Shown here piece by piece: positions 8,400 through 16,801 of a DNA stretch of 64,000 nt. Location: assembly GCA_036752905.1 (NCBI GenBank), contig DAIORT010000010.1:6079-70078 (forward strand). The letters run 5' to 3'. The translations under genes and the position numbers were made by a program. Position 1 is the first letter of the stretch, and every line of letters starts with the position of its first letter. The notes beneath the pieces were generated by a model. The model had not been told where the DNA came from. It saw only the letters and a program-made list of their open reading frames with translations, and searched no databases. This DNA is from UBA4877 sp002399345. GTDB lineage: Bacteria > Bacillota > Thermoanaerobacteria > Thermoanaerobacterales > UBA4877.

Positions 8400-9263
8400 A
8401 TGCTTTTAAATTTAAAAGATATTCTGAGTGTAGCAAAAAAAAATTCTTTTGCAGTGGGCGCATTTAACACCACGGATGTAGCATTGGTCAGGTCAGTTGT
8501 AGAGGAAGCAGAAAAGACAGATACACCGGCTATCCTTCAATTCGCACCCGGAGAATTTAACTATGCGACACCCTACTTTTTCGAATATGTAATCAAAAGA
8601 ATGGAAAACAGCCGGGTGCCTTTTGCACTGCATCTTGATCACGGCAAGACTATAGAGGAATGTGTAAAGGCGATCCAGGCAGGATTTACATCGGTTATGA
8701 TTGACGGATCAACCATGAGTTTTGAAGATAATATTAGGATAACAAAACATGTGGCAGATGTGGCGCATATGGCCGGGGTTTCCGTAGAAGGTGAGATTGG
8801 TACCATAGGGACCATGAATAATTCCGACGAAGGCGGAGTTGACAATGTTGTTTACACAAATCCCGATGATGTTGTAAATTTTGTGGATAAAACAGGTGTG
8901 GATGCCTTGGCTGTTGCCATAGGTACTGCACATGGCATATACCCTAAGAATTTTAAGCCGGAGCTGCAAATTGGTATATTAAAAGAAATCAATAAAGTAA
9001 CAGACATACCTTTGGTACTCCACGGAGGAAGCGATAATCCTGATAATGAAATACGTGAGGCCTGTGAAATAGGTATTCAGAAGGTAAACATTTCAAGCGA
9101 CATCAAACAGGAGTTTTTTAAAGCCGTTACCAGTATTTTAAATGATACGGGATGTTTTTTGCCGCCCAAGGTATTTAATCCAGCAATAGAAGCAACAAAA
9201 AAAGTTGTGCATAATAAAATGGAGCTTTTCGGCTCATTAGGCAAGGCGCATTTATATAGATAA
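8400..9263 (+). CDS. Class II ketose-bisphosphate aldolase
   Basis: 287 residues of the class II (zinc) fructose/tagatose-bisphosphate aldolase family. The zinc and catalytic motifs are present: Asp80-His81 in LHLDHGKT, His178 in GTAHGIYP, and His208 in PLVLHGGSD; the phosphate loop follows as KVNISSDIKQ. It cleaves a ketose bisphosphate into dihydroxyacetone phosphate and an aldehyde. Closeness to GatY/KbaY or FbaA cannot be decided by eye; HGGSDNPD replaces the common HGGSG-type loop. There is no dedicated 1- or 6-phosphofructokinase in this operon, so the second phosphorylation needed for a ketose bisphosphate must be supplied elsewhere. It is 78 bases after IIC and just before IIA. Confidence 0.9.
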   Translation: MLLNLKDILSVAKKNSFAVGAFNTTDVALVRSVVEEAEKTDTPAILQFAPGEFNYATPYFFEYVIKRMENSRVPFALHLDHGKTIEECVKAIQAGFTSVMIDGSTMSFEDNIRITKHVADVAHMAGVSVEGEIGTIGTMNNSDEGGVDNVVYTNPDDVVNFVDKTGVDALAVAIGTAHGIYPKNFKPELQIGILKEINKVTDIPLVLHGGSDNPDNEIREACEIGIQKVNISSDIKQEFFKAVTSILNDTGCFLPPKVFNPAIEATKKVVHNKMELFGSLGKAHLYR

Positions 9264-9294
9264 CGGATTGCCCTTAAAGGGAGAGGTGAACCTA

Positions 9295-9756
9295 ATGGAA
9301 CTGGAAGAGATATTGGACGAGAGAATAATAAAAATCGGCCTGGATGCCGGTTCTAAAGATGATGCAATAAGAAAGATGAGCGCAATCCTTTATGAAAACG
9401 GATATATCAATGACATTGAGGATTTTGTGAAGGATATATATCTGAGAGAACAGGAGGGCGTTACCGGCATCGGAAATGGTGTGGCAATTCCTCACGGTAA
9501 AAGCGGCAGCGTTACTAGGATTGGGATTGCGATTGCCACTCTTAAAGATGAAATAGAATGGGAGACACTGGATGGAGAAAAAGTGAATACCATATTTTTG
9601 TTTTGCGTAAGTAATGATACAAATTCTGCCCGAGATCACCTGGTACTGCTTTCTAAGGTTGCGGCAAAGATAGCTGATGATGAAATGCTGCAAAAAATCA
9701 GCATGGCAAAATCAGCACAAGAAGTTGTAAGCTATTTGGGAGGTAAGTCGGCTTAG
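9295..9756 (+). CDS. PTS fructose-type EIIA component
   Basis: 153 residues from the ATG at 9295, preceded by GGGAGAGGTG. This is a PTS_EIIA type-2 domain: LREQEGVTGIGNGVAIPHGKSG contains the phosphorylated histidine (His67), and the FLFCVSNDTNSARDHLVLLSKVA stretch is the usual distal motif. It accepts phosphate from HPr and passes it to Cys9 of the IIB encoded upstream. It is the last gene of the operon, followed 4 bases later by a strong terminator. The in-frame TTG at 9268 lacks a Shine-Dalgarno and was not used. Confidence 0.93.
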   Translation: MELEEILDERIIKIGLDAGSKDDAIRKMSAILYENGYINDIEDFVKDIYLREQEGVTGIGNGVAIPHGKSGSVTRIGIAIATLKDEIEWETLDGEKVNTIFLFCVSNDTNSARDHLVLLSKVAAKIADDEMLQKISMAKSAQEVVSYLGGKSA

Positions 9757-9760
9757 CGCA

Positions 9761-9806
9761 AAATCTTCCATCTTCATAGAGGATGGGAGATTTTTTATTT
9801 TTTTTA
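9761..9806 (+). terminator. Rho-independent terminator of the PTS/LarA operon
   Basis: AAATCTTCCATC (9761-9772) pairs with GATGGGAGATTT (9782-9793) over 12 bp with one G-U pair, and a T-rich tail runs to 9806. It begins right after the EIIA stop codon. Confidence 0.92.
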
Positions 9807-9857
9807 GGCCGCAGGACTAATCAGCTATATAGAATAGATTTTAAATATTTAAAATCA

Positions 9858-9886
9858 TTGAAAACGACAGTAGACTAAACTATAAT
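9858..9886 (+). promoter_or_regulatory. Sigma-A promoter of the dipeptidase gene
   Basis: TTGAAA (9858-9863), 17-base spacer, TATAAT (9881-9886), 29 bases before the ATG at 9916. Both hexamers and the spacing match consensus well. Confidence 0.75.
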
Positions 9887-9915
9887 ATATGTAACTATAT
9901 AGGAGGAGGGATTTT

Positions 9916-11319
9916 ATGGAGGATGTAAAGCAACGCATTAATACAAAAATTGATGAACTAAAAAATGATCTTGTACGTTCTACTCAGGAGGTAGTCAGGG
10001 CAAAGAGTGTTAATGGGCCTGCACAGCCGGGTAAACCGTACGGCGAAGGGCCGGCCAATGCCATAGCGGCTGCGCTTGATGTTTCGCAGAGACTGGGTTT
10101 CAAGGTAAAAAATGTGGATAACTACGTGGGATATGCTGAGTATGGCTCAGGCAAAGAGCTGGTAGGTGTGCTGGGACATATGGATGTAGTGCCGGAAGGA
10201 GATGGCTGGACATATCCGCCATATGCAGCAGAGATTCATGACAACAAGATATTCGGCAGGGGCACCATAGATGATAAGGGCCCGACCATTGCTGCACTTC
10301 TGGGACTAAAGGCAATAAAGGACCTTGACCTTCCAATTAGCAAGAGGGTTAGAATTCTTTTCGGGTCCAATGAGGAATTGGGTTCCCATGAAATAGAGTA
10401 TTACCTTAAGCACGATGAGCAGCCGGATACCGGTTTTACACCGGATGCCAACTTCACTGCCATATATGCGGAGAAGGGGCTTACTTTGTTTGACTTGGCT
10501 ATGAAATTCAATAGGAAAGCCTCATCGGGTATAAAGATCAAAAGCATTACCGGCGGTGAGGTCAAGAATATGGTGCCGAGGATAGCAAAGGCAGTGCTGG
10601 AGGCTGATGATGCCGACCGGGTGGCAGACGCCGCAGCAAGCTATAAAAAGAATAAGGGCGCAGATATAAGATGCGAAGCCGAAGGCAACCAGATCACCTT
10701 GACATCAATAGGAGTAGCCGCACACGGTGCTCAGCCGGAGACAGGCAAAAACGCTATAATGCAGCTGTTCTTGTTCCTTGATACCTTGGATCTTGGAGAT
10801 ACAGATGTAAAGAAATATATACACTTCTTTGCTGAGAACGTAGGTATGGAAACCAACGGAAAGAAATTAGGTGTATATTTAAAGGATGATACCGGAGAGC
10901 TTACCTTTAATATAGGCGTTGTAAATGTCAATGAGGACGAGGGTAGGTTGGGACTTAATGTCAGGTTCCCTGTGACATGCAGCTATGATGATTTTATAAA
11001 ACCCTTCAACAAAAAATTAGAGGGCACAGGCATCGTTATAGAGAATATGGAGGCAGATGACCCGCTATATTTCCCCAAGGATCATCCCCTTATTAAGACA
11101 TTGGCCAAGGTCTATCAGGACGTTACCGGAAAGGATCCTGTTCTTCTATCCATAGGCGGTGGTACATATGCCAAAGAGATGAAAAATATCGTTGCATTCG
11201 GGCCTAATTTCCCAGGACAGAAGGAACTAGACCATCAAACGGACGAATATATTGACATAGATCATCTTGTATTACTTGCAAAGATTTACGGTAATGCAAT
11301 ATATGAGCTGGCAAAGTAA
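9916..11319 (+). CDS. pepV: M20 dipeptidase PepV
   Basis: 467 residues, the usual PepV length. M20 family zinc motifs are present: GVLGHMDVVPEGDGW (first zinc His and catalytic Asp), GRGTIDDKGPTIAAL (bridging Asp), FGSNEELGSHE (catalytic and zinc Glu) and the C-terminal SIGGGTYAKEMKN with the FPGQKELDHQTDEYI zinc histidine. PepV is a cytoplasmic dipeptidase with broad specificity, cleaving dipeptides delivered by oligopeptide uptake; the OPT and Dpp-type transporters elsewhere in this window could feed it. It has its own promoter, a strong RBS (AGGAGGAGGG) and its own terminator, so it is monocistronic. Confidence 0.95.
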   Translation: MEDVKQRINTKIDELKNDLVRSTQEVVRAKSVNGPAQPGKPYGEGPANAIAAALDVSQRLGFKVKNVDNYVGYAEYGSGKELVGVLGHMDVVPEGDGWTYPPYAAEIHDNKIFGRGTIDDKGPTIAALLGLKAIKDLDLPISKRVRILFGSNEELGSHEIEYYLKHDEQPDTGFTPDANFTAIYAEKGLTLFDLAMKFNRKASSGIKIKSITGGEVKNMVPRIAKAVLEADDADRVADAAASYKKNKGADIRCEAEGNQITLTSIGVAAHGAQPETGKNAIMQLFLFLDTLDLGDTDVKKYIHFFAENVGMETNGKKLGVYLKDDTGELTFNIGVVNVNEDEGRLGLNVRFPVTCSYDDFIKPFNKKLEGTGIVIENMEADDPLYFPKDHPLIKTLAKVYQDVTGKDPVLLSIGGGTYAKEMKNIVAFGPNFPGQKELDHQTDEYIDIDHLVLLAKIYGNAIYELAK

Positions 11320-11340
11320 TTTAATAAGTAATTAAAAAAA

Positions 11341-11363
11341 CCGGGCGGCAGCCCGGTTTTTTT
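11341..11363 (+). terminator. Terminator after pepV
   Basis: CCGGGC-GGCA-GCCCGG followed by seven T and preceded by seven A, so it can work in both directions. Confidence 0.93.
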
Positions 11364-11513
11364 AGTCTATATCACTAGAAGCAAACGATATGCGATGAAC
11401 ACCGAGAGCGTGTTTTCTACATCTTTAGCATATTATGTATAATGTTGAGGTTATAAAATGCAATTATAATACAACCCCGAATGGAGAATGATAATAAAAA
11501 GGGTGGTATTTTC

Positions 11514-12107
11514 ATGGACTTTATTTATAATCTTATTATTAATTATGGCTATTATGGACTTTTTATATGGACTGCATTTGATGGCACTGGTATTCCAAAC
11601 CCTGTGCAAATAGCTCTTTTGGCCTCGGGATATATGGTATCAAAGGGGCTGATGAAGTCATATGCCGTTGTGTTAATCGCCACACTGGGCAATCTTACCG
11701 GAAACCTTATAGCATACTATGTCGGTTTTTATGGTGGCCGGCCGGTTTTAGTGAAATATGGTAGGTACCTACGTATCGGTGATGAGGATATAAGAAAGGT
11801 GGATAAATTATTTGATAAATACGGTGGCTTGTTAAATATGGTCAGCCGCTGGATAGGCATAACCAGGACACCTGCCATATGGGCTGCGGGAATTACCCGC
11901 ATGGATGTTAGGAAATATATGCTGTTCTCTTTTGTAGGTGATCTGGCATGGGCGGTGTTTTTGACTTATTTTTCTTATGCAATCACAGAGAATATAAATG
12001 TGTTTACGGCCTTGCCAATGGGTATCAAGGTGCTTATTGGTGCTGTGGCAGCGGCAGTTGTTGTGTTGGCATGGGTAGTGTTCTTGAAATATTACAAAAA
12101 GAAATAG
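11514..12107 (+). CDS. DedA-family membrane protein
   Basis: 197 residues of the DedA/SNARE-associated family: an N-terminal helix (YGYYGLFIWTAFDGTGIPNPVQIALLASGYMV) with the DedA-type re-entrant G-x-P segment, the G-N-x-x-G-N-x-x-x-Y/W-x-x-G motif (TLGNLTGNLIAYYVGFYGG), and SRWIGITRTPAIWAAGI, the family's F/S-R-x-x-P-x-x-R-x-x-x-x-x-x-A-G signature in a variant form. Three further helices follow. Members of this family act in membrane lipid homeostasis, some as undecaprenyl-phosphate or phospholipid flippases. The ATG at 11514 has GGGTGG 8 bases upstream; the alternative ATG at 11481 adds a charged lead (MENDNKKGGIF). Confidence 0.88.
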   Translation: MDFIYNLIINYGYYGLFIWTAFDGTGIPNPVQIALLASGYMVSKGLMKSYAVVLIATLGNLTGNLIAYYVGFYGGRPVLVKYGRYLRIGDEDIRKVDKLFDKYGGLLNMVSRWIGITRTPAIWAAGITRMDVRKYMLFSFVGDLAWAVFLTYFSYAITENINVFTALPMGIKVLIGAVAAAVVVLAWVVFLKYYKKK

Positions 12108-12133
12108 CATCCATTTTTCTTTGGATGCTATTT
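12102..12133. terminator. Bidirectional terminator between DedA and yjeM-like genes
   Basis: AAATAGCATCCA (12102-12113), loop TTTTTCTT, TGGATGCTATTT (12122-12133): a perfect 12-bp stem between convergent genes. Its first arm contains the DedA stop codon, and the yjeM-like gene ends 12 bases beyond it. Confidence 0.88.
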
Positions 12134-12144
12134 TATATAATAAT

Positions 12145-13662
12145 TTAAACTTTTTCCGCATTAAGATCTTCTTTGCACATTGACCTTTCATATCTGCTAT
12201 ACATAAGCCAGGCCATAATAGAGAAGATTACCGGGCCGGCTATCATCCACAGTGTGGAGCTCAAGTCTCCAGACATGGCGGGCTGAATTATCGTAAACAG
12301 GTTTGCGAACCCGACTGTGACGCCGGAGATTAGTGCGGCTGCATTTGCACTACGCCTGGTTTTAAATATCTCAAAGGGGCGGTTTATTTCCTTATTAGCC
12401 TTAAATGCAGGGTATGAGCCGCACAAGAATAGATAGGGCAGTGTCAATGATACATTTGCCATTAATGTAAGCCGGGTAAAAAACACCTGGGCTACGTCTC
12501 CACCGAAGGAAGTCAGAGCGATGATCAATGAAATAAGTGCACACTGCATCCATACCGCCACCGTTGGGACACCGTTTTTGACCTCGGTCATACGGCCAGG
12601 CCACAACCCCTTGGGTGTGCCTTCTATCAGCTGTTTTATGGGCGAATAACTGAATGTGAGAAAAGATCCCATCATCGAGAGGAACATAGATATCCCTACA
12701 TATCTAGCCATCCACCTGCCTGCAGAAAGCGAAGCGGTTTGCCCCAGACCTGCGGCCAGGCCTATCTTATAACCTAGATTGTTCATTATTACATACAGTG
12801 CATTGGCTATATTAACGTTGCTTCCTGATAATACATTGTTCCAATCGGTAAATGTCCCGACTGAAAATATGCCGATGGCATAACCCACTATAATAATGGA
12901 AGCCGACAGTGCTACTCCCTTTGGGAAGGTTACTTTTGCATTCTCTGTCTGATCGACTACGCCGCCAAATGCCTCCGTTCCTCCATAGGCGAATATTGCA
13001 AATACAATAAATGCTAGAGTAGCCATCGGCGAGCCGTAAGTAGGGTTGGGCGAGCTTACGAAAGACACACCGGATAGCGGCTGGGCCACTTTGCCTCCAC
13101 CTGCCATGAATACAAAGAGAGCGCCGATTAGCAGGACTATGTTTAGCAGAGCAACAGCGCTTCCACCTATGGATGTAAAACGGGATATGCTTCCCAGGCC
13201 CCTGCTAATCACGAGTGTAGTTATTATAACAAAGGAGATAGCAAGAACCCCTATAACCTGCGTGGAGTTGAGTCCCATAAATCTGAAAGAGGATGTCTTA
13301 TCACCGCCAAATAAAGCATTAGACAGCGGTATCCATATAGTGGAGCTTATATTTACCATCCATATTACATAGGAGGAATACTGCATGAAAATCCCTATAA
13401 ATGCATATTTGGGGCCGGTAGACTTTTCCATCCATGTGTACATACCGCCGCTCTTATCTGTAAAAGCTGCGCCATACTCCGCCATCATGAGCGCAAAAGG
13501 TATAAAAAATGTGAGTCCGGATAAAATGAACCAGGGTATGGCCGCGTAGCCCATCAGGTAAAATGAACGCGGAATGTTGTTAAAACCAAAGACTGCAGTA
13601 AGGATCATGAGTACCAGCGGTACAAGCTTGAGCTTTTTTTCGCCTTTTTTTTCTTTTTGCAT
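12145..13662 (-). CDS. yjeM: APC-superfamily amino acid transporter, YjeM-like
   Basis: 505 residues, about 12 transmembrane helices. Large stretches read like YjeM, a glutamate/GABA-antiporter subfamily member: FGFNNIPRSFYLMGYAAIPW near the N-terminus, MYTWMEKSTGPKYAFIGIFM, FAIFAYGGTEAFGGVVDQTE in the middle and PYLFLCGSYPAFKANKE near the end. YjeM has no well-defined substrate; amino acid/metabolite exchange is the family theme. Monocistronic, converging on DedA with a shared terminator and divergent from the zinc operon. Confidence 0.85.
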   Translation of the reverse strand: MQKEKKGEKKLKLVPLVLMILTAVFGFNNIPRSFYLMGYAAIPWFILSGLTFFIPFALMMAEYGAAFTDKSGGMYTWMEKSTGPKYAFIGIFMQYSSYVIWMVNISSTIWIPLSNALFGGDKTSSFRFMGLNSTQVIGVLAISFVIITTLVISRGLGSISRFTSIGGSAVALLNIVLLIGALFVFMAGGGKVAQPLSGVSFVSSPNPTYGSPMATLAFIVFAIFAYGGTEAFGGVVDQTENAKVTFPKGVALSASIIIVGYAIGIFSVGTFTDWNNVLSGSNVNIANALYVIMNNLGYKIGLAAGLGQTASLSAGRWMARYVGISMFLSMMGSFLTFSYSPIKQLIEGTPKGLWPGRMTEVKNGVPTVAVWMQCALISLIIALTSFGGDVAQVFFTRLTLMANVSLTLPYLFLCGSYPAFKANKEINRPFEIFKTRRSANAAALISGVTVGFANLFTIIQPAMSGDLSSTLWMIAGPVIFSIMAWLMYSRYERSMCKEDLNAEKV

Positions 13663-13784
13663 AATATCACTTCCGGAACTTATAGTTATACGAAATTATA
13701 ATGCTTATGATTATATCACCATGACCGGATTATTACAATAGAAATATACAGTAATATTTTAAATGGTTGATATAATATCCTTAT

Positions 13785-13814
13785 TTGACGATTCTAATAT
13801 TTTTATGCTATACT
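13785..13814 (+). promoter_or_regulatory. Sigma-A promoter of the zinc-uptake operon
   Basis: TTGACG (13785-13790), 18-base spacer, TATACT (13809-13814). The expected transcription start near 13821 is directly before the operator listed next. Confidence 0.8.
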
Positions 13815-13825
13815 ATCCAGATAGA

Positions 13826-13840
13826 TGCAAATGGTTTGCA
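13826..13840. promoter_or_regulatory. Perfect dyad, candidate operator for the operon's Fur-family repressor
   Basis: TGCAAA-TGG-TTTGCA is a perfect inverted repeat immediately downstream of the predicted transcription start, where a bound repressor would block RNA polymerase. The operon's fourth gene encodes a Zur-like repressor. The sequence is not the Bacillus Zur box I know, so assignment rests on position and symmetry. Confidence 0.6.
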
Positions 13841-13855
13841 ACTGGAGGCGAAAAA

Positions 13856-14728
13856 ATGAAAAAAGCCATGGTCTTTCTGCTCATGCTGGTGATGTTGCTG
13901 GGAGGTTGCAGGGCGGCACGTCCGGAGAGGCATGATGGAAAGCTGAATGTATATATAACGACATATCCTCTTTATGATTTTACTAAGAAGATAGCGGGAG
14001 ACCGTATAAATGCCGTTCAGATAATACCTGCCGGCGTGGAGGCACATGATTATGAGCCGTCGCCCAAGCTGATGACAAAACTGGAAAAATGCGATGTGTT
14101 TATATTTAACGGAGGCGGTTTGGAGGCTTGGGCGGAGAGGATAGATGATTCCCTGGCTGATAACGGAGTGGTAACTGTAAACACGGCCGGGGGAATAGCC
14201 AGGGATGATGATCCGCATGTATGGCTTAGCCCGCTTAAGGCGAAGGGACAGGCAGAGAAAATATATAAGGCATTAGTCAAGGTAGATCCCATAAATGCTG
14301 ATTATTATTCTAAAAACTACGCCGGACTTAAAAAAAAGTTTGAAAGGCTGGATAATGATTACAAACATACGTTATCGCAGGCAGGTAGCAGAGATATTGT
14401 AACGACTCATGCGGCCTTTTCTTATCTCTGTGAGGATTACGGCTTAAAGCAGGTATCCATATCGGGAATTTCGCCGGACTCTGAGCCTTCTCCTAAAAGG
14501 ATGGCCGAGATAATAGATTTTATAAAGAAAAATAACATAAAATATGTTTTCTTTGAGCCGCTTACAAGTCCAAAACTGGCTGATTCCATAGCCGAAGAGA
14601 CGGGAATAGAAAAAATGACGTTGGACCCCTTGGAGGGGCTTACACCAAGGCAGAAGGCCGGGGGAGAGGATTATTTCTCTATAATGGAAGAAAACTTAAG
14701 CAGCCTGAGAAGAGAGCTGGTGAGATAA
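13856..14728 (+). CDS. znuA: Zinc/manganese ABC transporter substrate-binding lipoprotein
   Basis: 290 residues from the ATG at 13856 (RBS CTGGAGG). A lipoprotein signal peptide ends in LLGGC with the lipidated Cys18. This is a cluster A-I metal-binding protein: His64 (AGVEAHDYEPSP), His121 (DPHVWLSP), His185 (VTTHAAFSYL) and an acidic residue in FFEPLTSPKLAD (Glu234 region) are the expected metal ligands. The long His-rich loop of ZnuA is missing; only a short acidic DDD stretch precedes His121, so manganese cannot be excluded from this gene alone. The Zur-like regulator in the same operon favours zinc. It captures the ion outside the membrane and delivers it to ZnuB. Confidence 0.88.
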   Translation: MKKAMVFLLMLVMLLGGCRAARPERHDGKLNVYITTYPLYDFTKKIAGDRINAVQIIPAGVEAHDYEPSPKLMTKLEKCDVFIFNGGGLEAWAERIDDSLADNGVVTVNTAGGIARDDDPHVWLSPLKAKGQAEKIYKALVKVDPINADYYSKNYAGLKKKFERLDNDYKHTLSQAGSRDIVTTHAAFSYLCEDYGLKQVSISGISPDSEPSPKRMAEIIDFIKKNNIKYVFFEPLTSPKLADSIAEETGIEKMTLDPLEGLTPRQKAGGEDYFSIMEENLSSLRRELVR

Positions 14729-14730
14729 TT

Positions 14731-15459
14731 ATGGACAAGGTATTGGAAATGAATAATATAACCTTTGGGTATAACGATATCCCAGTGCTTAAAGACGTCA
14801 GTTTTTATGTAGAGCGGGGGGATTATATGGCCATCATCGGTCCCAACGGAGCTGCCAAATCCACCTTGATGAAACTGGCTTTAGGCGAGCTTAATCCGTG
14901 GAAAGGAAGCGTCCGGCTTTTCGGAAGGGATATTAAAAAATTTAAAGAGTGGGGCAGGGTTGGTTATCTGTCCCAGTATGCCACCCACATCAATACCTCT
15001 TTTCCTGCCACGGTGGAGGAGATTGTCATGACGGGTACACGTGAGTGGCTAAGACCGTTCGGGGGAGGGGATCTGCGCAAAAAAGCGGGGAACATGCTGG
15101 ATACGGTCGGCATGGGCAATGTGAGGCATAAGCTTATAGGTGACCTTTCAGGCGGGCAGAGGCAGAGGGTGTTTTTGGCCCGGCTGCTTATAGGCTCGCC
15201 GGAGATTATCTTTATGGACGAGCCGACCACCGGCATAGACGCTATTGCACAGGCTGAATTCTATAAGTTGCTAGATGATTTGAGGAAGGTATACAACCTC
15301 ACCATAGTGATCGTCAGCCATGATATAAACTCCGTCCTTAAAAGGGCCAACAAGGTGGCGTGTGTGGGAAAGAACGGCGTGCATGTCCACAACAGCCCCA
15401 ATCTGACCCAGCAGCACCTTGCCGAGGTATTTGGCTACGGGATATATGGAGAGGAGTGA
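14731..15459 (+). CDS. znuC: Zinc ABC transporter ATPase
   Basis: 242 residues, a complete ABC ATPase: Walker A GPNGAAKST (36-44), Q-loop YLSQ, signature LSGGQRQR, Walker B IIFMDEPTTGID and the switch histidine in IVSHD. The Walker A has Ala in place of the usual Gly before Lys; the same substitution is found in streptococcal AdcC, so it is a family trait and not a defect. It powers metal import through ZnuB. It starts 2 bases after znuA, in the same operon. Confidence 0.93.
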   Translation: MDKVLEMNNITFGYNDIPVLKDVSFYVERGDYMAIIGPNGAAKSTLMKLALGELNPWKGSVRLFGRDIKKFKEWGRVGYLSQYATHINTSFPATVEEIVMTGTREWLRPFGGGDLRKKAGNMLDTVGMGNVRHKLIGDLSGGQRQRVFLARLLIGSPEIIFMDEPTTGIDAIAQAEFYKLLDDLRKVYNLTIVIVSHDINSVLKRANKVACVGKNGVHVHNSPNLTQQHLAEVFGYGIYGEE

Positions 15460-15465
15460 TATACT

Positions 15466-16269
15466 TTGGATATATTGAGTTATTCTTTTATGCAGCGGGC
15501 GTTTGCGGCAGGCATAATGATTGCAATTATTTGCCCTGTTATAGGTACTTTTATAGTGCTGCGCAGGATGTCTATGATAGGCGATGCCCTGTCACACGTG
15601 TCCCTTGCCGGTGTGGCGCTGGGTATGCTTTTAGGGTTCAACCCTTTTTGGGGTGCTCTTATCATGTCGGCGGTGGCAGCGGTATTCATTGAGTACCTTA
15701 GGAATTATTTTAAAAAGTATGCAGAGATATCACTGGCGGTGGTGATGTCGGGAGGAATCGGCCTGGCCACTATTTTGATCAGTCTGGGCCGGGCTTTTAA
15801 TGTGGATCTTTTCAGTTATTTGTTCGGGTCCATTGTGGCTGTGACCGACTCCGACTTGAAGTTGATACTTTGTGTAGGCATTTTTATAATACTGTCCATG
15901 GTGTTTATCTACAGAAAGCTGTTTTATATGACCTTTGATGAGGAGGCTGCAAGGTTTTCTGGTATAAATACGGGTGCGGTGAATATATTTTTTACCATAC
16001 TTACGGCACTTACGGTTGCCCTCTCCATTAGGGTGGTCGGGACACTGCTGGTGTCCTCGTTAATGGTGATTCCAGCCGCGGTGAGCATACAGCTGGGGAA
16101 GAGCTTTAAATCTACGATGGCTATATCCGTGGCGGTGGCCGTGGTATCGGTTGTGGCCGGGTTGGTGAGTTCATTTGTATGGGACCTGGCCCCCGGCGGG
16201 ACGATTGTCATAGCCTCGGTCATTATATTGGCAGTAGTGCTGCTTACAAAGAGGAGGGCGGATAAATGA
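15466..16269 (+). CDS. znuB: Zinc ABC transporter permease
   Basis: 267 residues, 7-8 hydrophobic helices of the ABC-3 (ZnuB/MntB) permease family. Characteristic segments are IGTFIVLRRMSMIGDALSHVSLAGVALG near the N-terminus and GTLLVSSLMVIPAAVSIQLGKSF, the family's coupling region. Translation begins at TTG (15466) with GAGGAG 9 bases upstream. It forms the membrane path for the metal. The gene overlaps the downstream regulator by four bases (ATGA), so the two are translationally coupled. Confidence 0.92.
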   Translation: MDILSYSFMQRAFAAGIMIAIICPVIGTFIVLRRMSMIGDALSHVSLAGVALGMLLGFNPFWGALIMSAVAAVFIEYLRNYFKKYAEISLAVVMSGGIGLATILISLGRAFNVDLFSYLFGSIVAVTDSDLKLILCVGIFIILSMVFIYRKLFYMTFDEEAARFSGINTGAVNIFFTILTALTVALSIRVVGTLLVSSLMVIPAAVSIQLGKSFKSTMAISVAVAVVSVVAGLVSSFVWDLAPGGTIVIASVIILAVVLLTKRRADK

Positions 16270-16691
16270 CATATATAGAGAAGTGTTTCAAGGACAAGGG
16301 GATAAGGATTACTGGTCAGAGGAGGGTGCTGGCGGAGACACTGAAGGAGGCCGGCAGGGCGGTGACGGCCCGCGAGCTTTTCAGGGAGGCGAAAGCGGCC
16401 TGGCCGGACATGAATTTCTCCACTGTATACCGTAATATACAGATACTTAAGGATATCGGCCTGGCCTGTGAGATTGCAGGCAGCGATGGTAACACGCTGT
16501 ATGCCTACCGGGATGACGAGGAGCATCATCACCACATGATATGTAAAGGCTGCGGTAAAACCATTCCCTTTGAATTCTGCCCCATAGAAGAACTAAAGGG
16601 AGTCTTTGACGATGCCGGCTTTGTCCCGACCGGCCACAGTTTCGAGGTTTATGGCTATTGCAGAGAATGCAGCAAAAGGAGACGCAAATAA
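16266..16691 (+). CDS. zur: Fur-family metalloregulator, Zur-like
   Basis: 141 residues with the two Fur domains: winged helix (GIRITGQRRVLAETLKEAGRAVTARELF...NFSTVYRNIQILKDIGL) and a metal-binding dimerisation domain. HHHHMICKGCGKTIPFEFCP and CRECSKRRRK give two CxxC pairs for a structural zinc plus a run of histidines for regulatory zinc. Fur paralogues in znu operons are usually Zur: with zinc bound they repress uptake. The operator candidate at 13826-13840 is its likely target, which would give feedback control of its own operon. Iron or peroxide sensing is less likely in this context. Confidence 0.87.
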   Translation: MTYIEKCFKDKGIRITGQRRVLAETLKEAGRAVTARELFREAKAAWPDMNFSTVYRNIQILKDIGLACEIAGSDGNTLYAYRDDEEHHHHMICKGCGKTIPFEFCPIEELKGVFDDAGFVPTGHSFEVYGYCRECSKRRRK

Positions 16692-16801
16692 GAAAGTTGC
16701 AGGATACGGGCGTACGGATGTCGAAGTATACTTTTACTTAGAGTTTATTGCTGCTTTATCTAGTGAGGGTAAACAATTTAAATTTTTAAGGGGGGATATT
16801 T

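Noticed and set aside
14731..15459. ZnuC Walker A with Ala instead of Gly (GPNGAAKST)
   Set aside because: Looks like a defect, but streptococcal AdcC carries the same GAAK form, so it is a family feature.
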